Below, one piece after another: positions 17,572-26,058 of a stretch of 64,000 nt of DNA (position 1 is its first letter; each line of letters starts with the position of its first letter). Origin of the DNA: Roseiarcus sp963772555 (lineage in GTDB: Bacteria; Pseudomonadota; Alphaproteobacteria; Rhizobiales; Beijerinckiaceae); assembly GCA_963772555.1 (NCBI GenBank), contig CAVYXQ010000020.1, positions 1-64,000 on the forward strand. The letters run 5' to 3'. The notes under the pieces are model-generated. The model was given only the letters and a program-made list of their open reading frames with translations, made no database searches and had not been told where the DNA came from. The position numbers were made by a program, and so were the translations under genes.

Positions 17572-18453
17572 TCAGCGCGTCGGCACCGGGTGCTCGCCGC
17601 GGTAGTCGTAGAAGCCGCGCTGCGTCTTGCGGCCGAGCCAGCCGGCCTCGACGTATTTCACCAGGAGCGGACAGGGGCGGTACTTCGAATCCGCCAGGCC
17701 CTCGTGCAGCACCTGCATGACGGCGAGGCAGGTGTCGAGGCCGATGAAGTCGGCGAGCTGCAGCGGGCCCATCGGGTGGTTGGCGCCGAGCCGCATGGCG
17801 GTGTCGATAGCGTCGACCGAGCCGACGCCCTCGTAGAGCGTGTAAACGGCCTCGTTGATCATCGGCAAGAGGATGCGGTTGACGATGAAGGCGGGGAAGT
17901 CCTCCGACATCGTCGCCGTCTTGCCGAGCCGGGTGACGAAGGCCTTCGCCGCCTCGAACGTGTCGTCCTTCGTGGCGATGCCGCGGATGAGCTCGACGAG
18001 CTGCATGCGCGGCACCGGGTTCATGAAATGGATGCCGATGAAGCGCTCGGGATTGGCGGTGACCGAAGCGAGCCGGGTGATCGAGATCGACGAGGTGTTG
18101 GAGGCGAGGATCGCCTCGGATTTCATGAACGAGCGCAGCGCAGTGAAGATCTTGCGCTTGACCTCCTCGTTCTCGGACGCCGCCTCGACGACCAGATCGC
18201 AGTCGGCAAGCTTGTCGAGGGTTCGAGCGAACTGGATGCGGTCGAGGATCGCGCTTCGCTCCGGCTCGTCCAGCTGGCCTTTCTGAACCTGGCGCGACAG
18301 GTGCCCGTTGATCGTCGCCAGCGCGGCCTGAACCCGTTCCTCGGCCACATCGTTGAGCAGGACGCTCATGCCCGCCTGCGCCGCGACCTCCGCAATGCCC
18401 GCGCCCATCTGCCCCGCGCCGATGACGCCGATCGTGTCGATGTTGAGTGCCAT
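17572..18453 (-). CDS. hbd: 3-hydroxybutyryl-CoA dehydrogenase
   Basis: A 293-residue NAD-dependent enzyme that interconverts 3-hydroxybutyryl-CoA and acetoacetyl-CoA. The Rossmann motif GVIGAGQMGAGIA is at 9-21, the catalytic region includes ASNTSSISIT and GIHFMNPVP, and the C-terminal domain has NHPMGPLQLADFIGLD. It is last of three minus-strand genes (etfB-etfA-hbd), 103 bases after etfA, an order common in Rhizobiales that links beta-oxidation to electron transfer flavoprotein. Confidence 0.94.
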   Translation of the reverse strand: MALNIDTIGVIGAGQMGAGIAEVAAQAGMSVLLNDVAEERVQAALATINGHLSRQVQKGQLDEPERSAILDRIQFARTLDKLADCDLVVEAASENEEVKRKIFTALRSFMKSEAILASNTSSISITRLASVTANPERFIGIHFMNPVPRMQLVELIRGIATKDDTFEAAKAFVTRLGKTATMSEDFPAFIVNRILLPMINEAVYTLYEGVGSVDAIDTAMRLGANHPMGPLQLADFIGLDTCLAVMQVLHEGLADSKYRPCPLLVKYVEAGWLGRKTQRGFYDYRGEHPVPTR

Positions 18454-18556
18454 GATACTTCAAATCCCGCGAGCGCCCGGATCTCGGGCCGGGATCATAG
18501 AGGAGCGATGACAGGCGTCCAGTCGGACACCTGATTTTTGTCGAAACTTGCGGTGC

Positions 18557-19504
18557 TTATCGGCCGATCTTGGCCAATTCCGCGTCCAATTCTGGCAGCG
18601 CCTGATAGAGGTCGGCGACGAGACCGTAATCGGCCACCTGGAAGATCGGCGCCTCTTCGTCCTTGTTGATGGCGACGATGATCTTGGAGTCCTTCATGCC
18701 GGCGAGATGCTGGATCGCGCCCGAAATGCCGACCGCGATGTAGAGCTCGGGCGCGACGACCTTGCCGGTCTGCCCGACCTGCCAGTCGTTCGGGGCGTAG
18801 CCTGCGTCGACCGCGGCCCGCGAAGCGCCCATGGCCGCATTGAGCTTGTCGGCGATCGGCTCGATATAGGTCTTGAAGTTCTCCGCCTTCTGCATCGCCC
18901 GCCCGCCCGAGATGATGATGCGGGCGGAGGTGAGCTCCGGCCGGTCGGACCTGGCGAGCGCCTCGCCGACGAACGAAGACACGCCCGGATCCGCGGCGGC
19001 GGCGACCGGCTCGACCGGCGCCGCAGCATCGCCGGGACCCGTGGCGGCGAAGGCCGCGGTGCGGACGGTCACGACCATCTTGGGGTCGCTCGACTCGACC
19101 GTCTGGATGGCGTTGCCGGCGTAGATCGGCCGCTCGAAGGTCTTGGGCCCGAGCACTTTTGTGATGTCGGAAACCTGCATCACGTCGAGGAGCGCGGCGA
19201 CCCGCGGCATGACATTCTTGGCGCTGGCGGTCGAGGGCGCGACGATGGCGTCGTAGGCGGGCGCGAGCGAGACGATCAGCCCGGCGAGCGGCTCGGCCAG
19301 CGCATGGGCGTAAGCCGGGTCGTCGGCGACGCGCACTTCGGCGACGCCGGCAAGCTTCGCCGCGCTCGCCGCGGCGCCTTCGACGTTCTGCCCGGCGACC
19401 AGCACGTCGACGGGCGCGCCGAGCTGGATCGCCGCGGTCAGCGCCCGCGCGGTCATGTCGCTCAAAACGCCGCCCGCGACTTCCGCCAGAAGAAGGGTCG
19501 CCAT
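18557..19504 (-). CDS. etfA: Electron transfer flavoprotein alpha subunit
   Basis: A 315-residue subunit that carries the FAD of ETF. The C-terminal FAD domain shows ISGGRAMQK, the SRAAVDAGYAPNDWQVGQTGK block and the AVGISGAIQHLAGMKDS motif, and ends with the usual DEEAPIFQVADYGLVADLYQ segment. It starts 2 bases after the etfB stop, so the pair is co-translated. ETF accepts electrons from acyl-CoA dehydrogenases and passes them to ETF-ubiquinone oxidoreductase. Confidence 0.96.
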   Translation of the reverse strand: MATLLLAEVAGGVLSDMTARALTAAIQLGAPVDVLVAGQNVEGAAASAAKLAGVAEVRVADDPAYAHALAEPLAGLIVSLAPAYDAIVAPSTASAKNVMPRVAALLDVMQVSDITKVLGPKTFERPIYAGNAIQTVESSDPKMVVTVRTAAFAATGPGDAAAPVEPVAAAADPGVSSFVGEALARSDRPELTSARIIISGGRAMQKAENFKTYIEPIADKLNAAMGASRAAVDAGYAPNDWQVGQTGKVVAPELYIAVGISGAIQHLAGMKDSKIIVAINKDEEAPIFQVADYGLVADLYQALPELDAELAKIGR

Positions 19505-19506
19505 GG

Positions 19507-20256
19507 TCAGATCACTCCCGCTTCGTCGTGCAGCTTGGCGACGAGCTCGGCGACCGTCTTCACCTTGACCCCCGCCTTGCGGCCGCCCGGCTCGGTTGTC
19601 TTGAGGACCTTGAGCCGCGGCGCGACGTCGACGCCGTAGTCCGCCGGCGTCTTCTCGTCGATCGGCTTCTTCTTCGCCTTCATGATGTTGGGCAGCGAAG
19701 CGTAGCGCGGCTCGTTGAGGCGAAGGTCGGTGGTGACGATGGCGGGCAGCCTGAGCGACACGGTCTGCATGCCGCCGTCGACTTCGCGGGTGACCTCGAC
19801 CGAGCCGTCGCCGATGACGACCTTCGAGGCGAAGGTCCCCTGGCCCCAGCCGGTCAGCGCCGCCAGCATCTGGCCGGTCTGGTTGCAGTCGTCGTCGATC
19901 GCCTGCTTGCCCATGATGACCAGGCCGGGCTGCTCGGCGCCCGCGACGCCCTTGAGGATCTTGGCGACGGCCAGCGGCTCGACCAGCGCGTCCGTCTTGA
20001 CGAGAACGCCTCGGTCGGCGCCCATCGCCAGCGCCGTGCGGATGGTCTCGCTCGCCTGCGCCGGCCCGATCGAGACGACGATCACCTCGGTCGCCTTGCC
20101 GGCCTCCTTCTGGCGAAGCGCTTCCTCGACCGCGATCTCGTCGAAGGGGTTCATCGACATCTTGACGTTCTGAAGCTCGACGCCCGACCCGTCGGCCTTG
20201 ATGCGGATCTTGATGTTGTAATCGACGACCCGTTTGACGGGCACGAGAATCTTCAT
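19507..20256 (-). CDS. etfB: Electron transfer flavoprotein beta subunit
   Basis: A 249-residue subunit starting MKILVPVKRVVDYN, with MNPFDEIAVEEALR and the AMP-binding loop VIMGKQAIDDDCNQTGQM. It forms a heterodimer with EtfA encoded 2 bases downstream. It is the first gene of the operon; its promoter must lie in 20257-20619, which it shares with a divergent ABC transporter. Confidence 0.96.
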   Translation of the reverse strand: MKILVPVKRVVDYNIKIRIKADGSGVELQNVKMSMNPFDEIAVEEALRQKEAGKATEVIVVSIGPAQASETIRTALAMGADRGVLVKTDALVEPLAVAKILKGVAGAEQPGLVIMGKQAIDDDCNQTGQMLAALTGWGQGTFASKVVIGDGSVEVTREVDGGMQTVSLRLPAIVTTDLRLNEPRYASLPNIMKAKKKPIDEKTPADYGVDVAPRLKVLKTTEPGGRKAGVKVKTVAELVAKLHDEAGVI

Positions 20257-20619
20257 GGGCGAGCTTTAACTCCCACCGGTCGAGCGCATGCTCGGCAATT
20301 CAAGGCGGAAATCCCTAATCGCCGCTCTTGCGCAAGTCAACGCGGGTCGGGAAGACCCGTTCAATCCGGGCGTCGCGATGATTCAGCCGCAGACAGCGCG
20401 AGCGCCCATGCGCGCGGGCTCGGCGCGAAGGCGCCGAATTAAACGCCGTCAGAGAGTTTAAACCTGAGAAGGCCGCAGTTCCGCGGCGAATCCTTCTCGC
20501 GATGCAATTGACAGATTGCCAAAACTGTCGGCTATTCGATCCCATGACAGCCCGTCCGAAAAAGCCGGCCGATCGTTGTCCCGGGGAAGGGCGCGCACAC
20601 AAGGTAAGGAAATCGGAAA
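20257..20619. other. Divergent promoter region, etf operon / peptide importer
   Basis: A 363-base gap between two divergent start codons. No credible gene is seen on either strand. It should contain both promoters; the segment 20500-20540 is the most AT-rich part. I could not identify a defined operator. Confidence 0.5.
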
Positions 20620-22209
20620 ATGAGTGAACTGGATTATTGGACTGGACGGCTACTGAAAGGCAGCGTTTCGCGGCGCGAGTTCATGGGCCGCGCCGCTGCG
20701 CTCGGCGCCTCGAGCCTCGCGATCTCCACCATGCTGGCGACCGCCGATGCGTTCGCAGCCGAGACGCCGAAGAACGGCGGACTTCTGCGGCTTGGCCTCG
20801 GCGGCGGCAGCACTACGGACAGCATCGATGTCACGTCGTACAACGACTCCGTCATGATCGACGTCGGCCACGGCCTCTTCAACGGCATCGTCGAATGGGG
20901 CCAGGACGGCAAGCCGCATCCCTCGCTCGCCGAAAGCTTCGAGCCGAAGGGCGGCGCCAAGGACTGGATCTTCAATCTTCGCAAGGGCGTCAAGTTCTCG
21001 AACGGCCAGGAATTCACCGCCGACGACGCCATCTACTCGCTGAACCTGCACCGGGGCAACACCAAGTCCGGCGGCGCCGGCTCGCTGAAGCCGATCACCG
21101 ACGTCAAGAAGCTCGACAAATACCAGATCCAAATCACGCTCGACGCGCCCGACGCCGATCTGCCGTATTCGCTGACCGACTATCATGTCCTCATGGTGCC
21201 GGACGGATTCAAGGATTGGGCCAAACCCGTGGGGACCGGCGCCTTCAGCCTCGACAAGTTCGATCCGGGCGTAAGAATCTCGCTCAAGAAGACCCGTGAT
21301 TACTGGAAGCCGGGACGCGGCCATCTCGACGCCATTGAAGTCACCGTCATCAACGACGGCTCGGCGCGCCTGAACGCCCTCATCTCCGGCCAGATGGATG
21401 CGATCAACCGCGTCGACCACAATGCGGTGGCGCTTCTGTCGAAGACGCCGAAGATCCAGATCGTGCGCGCGGCCGGCGGCTGGCACTCGGTGATGGCGAT
21501 GCAATGCGACAAGGCGCCGTACGACAATCCGGATATCCGCCTGGCGCTGAAGGAGGCGACCGATCGCGCGCAGATCCTGAAGGCGCTCTTCAGCGGCTAC
21601 GGCACGCTTGGCAACGATCACCCGATCCCGCCGACCGATCCCTATTTCAACAAGGAGCTGCCGCAGCGCAAATACGATCCGGAGAAGGCGGCCGCTACTT
21701 TCAAGAAGGCGGGCATCCCCGACCCGAAGATCCTTTTGCAGGCCTCCGACGCGGCGTTCAACGGCGCCGTCGACGAGGGGGCGCTCCTGCAAGCGAGCGC
21801 CGGCAAAGCCGGCATCAAGGTCGACCTGAAGAAGGAGCCGGCCGACGGCTTCTGGGACAACGTGTGGCTGAAGGGCGCGTTCGTCTCGAGCTACTGGGGC
21901 GGCCGCGCCGCGGCGACGCAGATGCTCTCCGTCGCCTACGCCGCCAGCGCGCCCTGGAACGAAACCCACTGGAAGAACGAGAAATTCGAGAAGCTGCTCG
22001 CCGACGCGCGCGGCGAAACCGACGAAAACAAGCGGCGGCCCTACATCTGGGAGATGCAGGCGATGCTGCACGACCAGGGCGGCGCCATCATTCCGGTGTT
22101 CAAGGATTGGCTCGACGCCCATAACGTGAAGGTCGGCGGCCATACCCCGCATGGCGGATTCGACATGGACAACGGCATGATCATGGAGAAGGCCTGGATC
22201 AACACCTGA
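20620..22209 (+). CDS. Peptide-type ABC transporter substrate-binding protein
   Basis: A 529-residue SBP_bac_5 (DppA/OppA class) protein. The N-terminus has a twin-Arg motif, SRREFMGRAAALGAS, and a hydrophobic stretch ending near ADAFAAE, so export by Tat is likely. The family block PSLAESFEPKGGAKDWIFNL and the later RLALKEATDR region are present. An AAGGAAA ribosome site precedes the ATG. It begins a five-component importer (20620-25866). The ligand could be a di- or oligopeptide or another compound such as an opine. Confidence 0.9.
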   Translation: MSELDYWTGRLLKGSVSRREFMGRAAALGASSLAISTMLATADAFAAETPKNGGLLRLGLGGGSTTDSIDVTSYNDSVMIDVGHGLFNGIVEWGQDGKPHPSLAESFEPKGGAKDWIFNLRKGVKFSNGQEFTADDAIYSLNLHRGNTKSGGAGSLKPITDVKKLDKYQIQITLDAPDADLPYSLTDYHVLMVPDGFKDWAKPVGTGAFSLDKFDPGVRISLKKTRDYWKPGRGHLDAIEVTVINDGSARLNALISGQMDAINRVDHNAVALLSKTPKIQIVRAAGGWHSVMAMQCDKAPYDNPDIRLALKEATDRAQILKALFSGYGTLGNDHPIPPTDPYFNKELPQRKYDPEKAAATFKKAGIPDPKILLQASDAAFNGAVDEGALLQASAGKAGIKVDLKKEPADGFWDNVWLKGAFVSSYWGGRAAATQMLSVAYAASAPWNETHWKNEKFEKLLADARGETDENKRRPYIWEMQAMLHDQGGAIIPVFKDWLDAHNVKVGGHTPHGGFDMDNGMIMEKAWINT

Positions 22210-22238
22210 CCAACCCCGCCGCGTCCGCCCGAATGCGC

Positions 22239-22337
22239 GGGCGCGGGCCCCCGCCCGGTCCAGGCAAGGCGCCTGCGGCCGTGAGGCTCGGCCAAATCCC
22301 CGACCTTCGGCGAAGCCGCCAGCTGATCCGAAGGTCG
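22239..22337 (+). other. Hairpins between binding protein and first permease
   Basis: The 171-base gap between the binding-protein stop and the first permease holds two inverted repeats: a GC-only one at 22239-22256 and a perfect 10-base stem, CGACCTTCGG (22301-22310) with CCGAAGGTCG (22328-22337) and a 17-base loop. No T run follows. Such hairpins often protect the upstream mRNA or reduce read-through, so the binding protein is made in excess. Confidence 0.55.
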
Positions 22338-22380
22338 CCTAGAGAGCGTCCCAGGCAAATCGGGTTGAAGGGCGGGCGTC

Positions 22381-23328
22381 GTGCTTAAACTTGTGCTTCA
22401 GCGTTTTGGTCTTGGCTTGCTGACGCTCTTCGCCGCCTCTGTGCTCATTTTCATCGGCACGGAGATTCTGCCGGGCGATCTCGCCTCGGCGATCCTGCAA
22501 AACAACGCCACGCCCGAAAGCCTCGCCAAGCTGCGCCTCGATCTCGGGCTCGACCGTCCGGCGATCGTGCGGTTCTTCGACTGGCTTTTCCACGCGTTGC
22601 GCGGCGATTTCGGCCATTCGCTGGCCAACGGCCGCGATGTCCTGACGGAGATCGCGCCGCGCTTCGCCAACACCATGTTCCTCGCCGCCTATGCAGCGGT
22701 CGTCGCGGTTCCGCTCGCCATCGGACTCGGACTCGTGGCGGCGATCCGGCAGGGCGGCGTCTTCGACCGGCTCGTCAATGTCTTCACCCTGATGACGATT
22801 TCCGTGCCCGAGTACTTTCTGGCGTATCTCCTGATCAAATATGTCGCGGTCAATCTCGGCTGGTTTCCCTCGCTTGCCAACGTTACGCCGGACATGAGCT
22901 TTCCCGACCGGCTCTATTACGCGTTCCTGCCGATGCTGACGCTGGTTCTCGTCATCATCGCGCACATGATGCGGATGACGCGCGCCTCAGTGCTTTCGGT
23001 GATGGCCAGCCCTTACATCGAAATGGCGATCCTCAAGGGCCTGACCAAAACCCGCATCGTCGTCCGTCATGCGCTGCCGAACGCGCTCGCCCCGATCATC
23101 GCGGTCGTTGCGCTGAACCTCGCCTATCTCATCGTCGGCGTTGTCGTCGTCGAGACCGTGTTCGTCTACCCTGGCCTCGGCCAGCTGATGGTGGACGAGG
23201 TCTCCAAGCACGACGTGCCGGTCGTTCAGGCGTGCGGCCTGATCTTCGCCGCCACGTTCATTCTCTTGAACATGACCGCCGACATTCTCGCCATTCTGTC
23301 CAATCCGCGGCTGCGCCAGCCGCGCTGA
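22381..23328 (+). CDS. Peptide-type ABC transporter permease (DppB class)
   Basis: A 315-residue inner-membrane protein starting at GTG. It has six hydrophobic segments, the N-terminal LPGDLASAIL feature of DppB proteins and the EAA-type loop KGLTKTRIVVRHALPNALAPI that contacts the ATPase, followed by VVVETVFVYPGLGQLM. It forms the channel with the next gene's product. Confidence 0.92.
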   Translation: MLKLVLQRFGLGLLTLFAASVLIFIGTEILPGDLASAILQNNATPESLAKLRLDLGLDRPAIVRFFDWLFHALRGDFGHSLANGRDVLTEIAPRFANTMFLAAYAAVVAVPLAIGLGLVAAIRQGGVFDRLVNVFTLMTISVPEYFLAYLLIKYVAVNLGWFPSLANVTPDMSFPDRLYYAFLPMLTLVLVIIAHMMRMTRASVLSVMASPYIEMAILKGLTKTRIVVRHALPNALAPIIAVVALNLAYLIVGVVVVETVFVYPGLGQLMVDEVSKHDVPVVQACGLIFAATFILLNMTADILAILSNPRLRQPR

Positions 23329-23350
23329 CGGGAGATCGATCAGGAACGCC

Positions 23351-24178
23351 ATGCGGATACTGGGCCATAAACTCTCCGTCACCGCGCAGATCGGCATCGT
23401 CGTCGTTATCCTCAACGTGCTGGTGGCGCTGTTTGCGCCGCTCATCGCCCCGTTCGACCAGGCGACGCCGGTCGGCGATGCCTGGGCGGATCCGAGCGCG
23501 CAGCATTGGCTCGGGCTGGACAATCTCGGCCGCGACATCCTGAGCCGCCTCATCTATGGCGCGCGCATGTCGATCGGACTGTCGTTGATCATCACTGCGC
23601 TTTCCTTCGCGCTTGGCGTTATCACCGGCTTCGCGGCCGCGGTCGCCGGAGGGTGGGTCGATCTGGCCCTGTCGCGGCTCGTCGACCTGCTGCTGTCGAT
23701 GCCCACCCTGATTTTCGCCTTCGTCATTCTGTCGGTGCTGGGCTCCGCCCTGCCAGTCCTCATCGTCACGATCGCCGTCCTCGATTCGACCAAGGTGTTC
23801 CGCCTGGCGCGCTCGGTCGGGGTGAATATCGTCAGTCTCGAATTCGTCGAGGCGGCGCGCCTGCGCGGCGAAGGCTGGTGGTGGATCGTGACGCGGGAGG
23901 TGCTGCCCAACGCGATTCCCCCGCTCACGGCCGAGTTCGGCTTGCGCTTCTGTTTCACCTTCCTTTTCATCGCCGCGCTGAGCTTCCTCGGGCTCGGCGT
24001 GCAGCCGCCGGCCGCCGACTGGGGGAGCATGGTCAAGGACTATCGCGACATGATCAATTTCGGCTTCGCCGCGCCGCTTTACCCCGCCGCGGCGATCGCG
24101 ATTCTGACGATCGGCGTCAATTTCGTCGTTGACTGGATGCTCTCCATCCATTCCAGAGGCCAGGGAGAAGGCGCATGA
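23351..24178 (+). CDS. Peptide-type ABC transporter permease (DppC class)
   Basis: A 275-residue permease with the DppC features HWLGLDNLGRDILSRLIYG, six membrane segments and the EAA loop LRGEGWWWIVTREVLPN. It follows the first permease by 22 bases and its stop overlaps the start of the ATPase gene (ATGA), showing coupling. Confidence 0.93.
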   Translation: MRILGHKLSVTAQIGIVVVILNVLVALFAPLIAPFDQATPVGDAWADPSAQHWLGLDNLGRDILSRLIYGARMSIGLSLIITALSFALGVITGFAAAVAGGWVDLALSRLVDLLLSMPTLIFAFVILSVLGSALPVLIVTIAVLDSTKVFRLARSVGVNIVSLEFVEAARLRGEGWWWIVTREVLPNAIPPLTAEFGLRFCFTFLFIAALSFLGLGVQPPAADWGSMVKDYRDMINFGFAAPLYPAAAIAILTIGVNFVVDWMLSIHSRGQGEGA

Positions 24179-25866
24179 GCGTCGAGTCCGAGACGCGGAC
24201 TGCCGAACTGCAGCATAATTCCATCATCCTCGACGTTCGCGGCATGCGGGTCGCCGTGCGCACCGACCTTGGCGAGGGCCCGGTGCTGGTCGACGACGTT
24301 TCGCTCCAGCTCAGGCGCGGCGAAGTGATCGGCCTGATCGGCGAATCCGGGGCGGGCAAATCGACCATCGGGCTCGCCTCGATGGGCTATACGCGCCGCG
24401 ACTGCCATATCGTCGGCGGCAACATCATCTATGGCGACCTGGACATCCGGGCGATCGGCCCGGACGAGCGGCGCGCGCTGCGCGGGCCGAAAATCGCCTA
24501 TATCGCCCAGAGCGCGGCGGCTTCGTTCAACCCGGCGCATACGCTGATGGAGCAGGTCTGCGAGGCCTCGGTCCGCCACGGCGTGTTGAGCGCGGCGGAA
24601 GCGCGCGCCGCGGCGGTGCAATTGTTCCGCGAGCTCGATCTGCCCAGTCCGGACACGATCGGCTCTCGCTATCCCCACCAGGTGTCCGGCGGCCAGTTGC
24701 AGAGGGTCATGGCGGCGATGGCGATGGTCGCCAAGCCCGACATCCTGATCTTCGACGAGCCGACGACCGCCCTCGACGTGACGACGCAGGTCGAGTGCCT
24801 GGCCGCCTTCCGCAAGCTCATCCGCGAACACGGCACCGCCGCGCTCTACATCACCCATGACCTCGCCGTCGTGGCGCAGATCGCCGACCGGATCATGGTG
24901 CTGCGGCGGGGCAAGATGGTCGAATTCGGCGACTCGCGCCAGATCCTGCAGCAACCGAAAGAGGAATATACCCGCCGCCTGGTGAGCGAACGGGTGGCCG
25001 GGCACGCCTTCGTCGAAGCGAATATGGCGAACCAGGTCCCGATTCTGGCGATCGAGCGTGTGAGCGCCAATTATCCGGGGAAGCCGAAGGTCATCGACGA
25101 CGTCACTTTGGACGTGCGCCGGGGCGACACGGTCGCGGTCGTCGGCGAATCGGGATCGGGCAAATCGACACTCGCCCGCGTTGTCACGGGGCTCCTGCCG
25201 CGAATCGCCGGCGACGTGCGCTTCAACGGCGTCAGCCTGCCGCCGCGGCTCAGGGACCGCAGCAAGGACCAGCTGCGCCGGGTGCAGATGATCTACCAGA
25301 TGCCTGACGTCGCCCTCAACCCACAGCACACGCTTTTGCAGACGATCGGGCGGCCGGTCGCCTTCTATTTCAACCGTTCGCGCGAGGAGGTGCGCAACCG
25401 GGTGGCCGAACTCTTGCGGCAGATGGACCTGCCCGAATCCTTCATCTCACGGAAGACCAGCGAGCTATCGGGCGGCCAGAAGCAACGGGTATCCATCGCC
25501 CGGGCGCTTGCGGCCGAGCCCGACCTCATCATCTGCGACGAGGTCACCTCCGCCCTCGATCAGCTCGTCGGCGAAGAGATCCTGCGCCTTCTCAAGAAGC
25601 TGCAGAACGAGCTGGGCGTCGCCTATCTTTTCATCACCCACGACCTCGGCACGGTGAAACGCATCGCCAACAAGGTCGCCGTCATGCTCAAGGGCAAGAT
25701 CGTGGCCAGCGGCGATACTGTATCGGTGTTCGCTCCGCCCTACCATCCCTATACGGAACTCTTGCTCTCTTCGGTTCCCGAGATGCGGCCGGACTGGCTC
25801 GATGAGGTCCTCGCCCGGCGCGCCACCGGCGCGGCGACGACCGCGGCTTTGCTGCACGCGCCCTGA
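24175..25866 (+). CDS. Peptide-type ABC transporter, fused double ATPase (DppD-DppF)
   Basis: A 563-residue protein with two complete nucleotide-binding domains. Domain 1: Walker A GESGAGKST near residue 56, signature VSGGQLQR, Walker B IFDEPTTALD. Domain 2: Walker A GESGSGKST near 323, signature LSGGQKQR, Walker B ICDEVTSALD. In many systems these are separate DppD and DppF proteins; fused forms are well known in Rhizobiales. It energises the importer encoded by the three genes upstream. Confidence 0.93.
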   Translation: MSVESETRTAELQHNSIILDVRGMRVAVRTDLGEGPVLVDDVSLQLRRGEVIGLIGESGAGKSTIGLASMGYTRRDCHIVGGNIIYGDLDIRAIGPDERRALRGPKIAYIAQSAAASFNPAHTLMEQVCEASVRHGVLSAAEARAAAVQLFRELDLPSPDTIGSRYPHQVSGGQLQRVMAAMAMVAKPDILIFDEPTTALDVTTQVECLAAFRKLIREHGTAALYITHDLAVVAQIADRIMVLRRGKMVEFGDSRQILQQPKEEYTRRLVSERVAGHAFVEANMANQVPILAIERVSANYPGKPKVIDDVTLDVRRGDTVAVVGESGSGKSTLARVVTGLLPRIAGDVRFNGVSLPPRLRDRSKDQLRRVQMIYQMPDVALNPQHTLLQTIGRPVAFYFNRSREEVRNRVAELLRQMDLPESFISRKTSELSGGQKQRVSIARALAAEPDLIICDEVTSALDQLVGEEILRLLKKLQNELGVAYLFITHDLGTVKRIANKVAVMLKGKIVASGDTVSVFAPPYHPYTELLLSSVPEMRPDWLDEVLARRATGAATTAALLHAP

Positions 25867-26058
25867 AGGGGAACGCGAGAGGCTTCCGTCGAGGCCCCGC
25901 CCTTGCCCGGGCGGAAAATCGTTTCTATACCGCCCTGAAGCCGCAAGACGATCGCGCGCGAGGCGCCGGTTCGGCCGATCGGCGGCCATTCGGCCCGTTC
26001 GTTGCATGGTTCGAAACGCCGGCGAGCCGGTCGTGCGAGACGAGAGGATGAGTCTTTA

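Noticed and set aside
24175..25866. Fused DppD-DppF ATPase as a novelty
   Set aside because: Such double ATPases are well known in Rhizobiales peptide importers.
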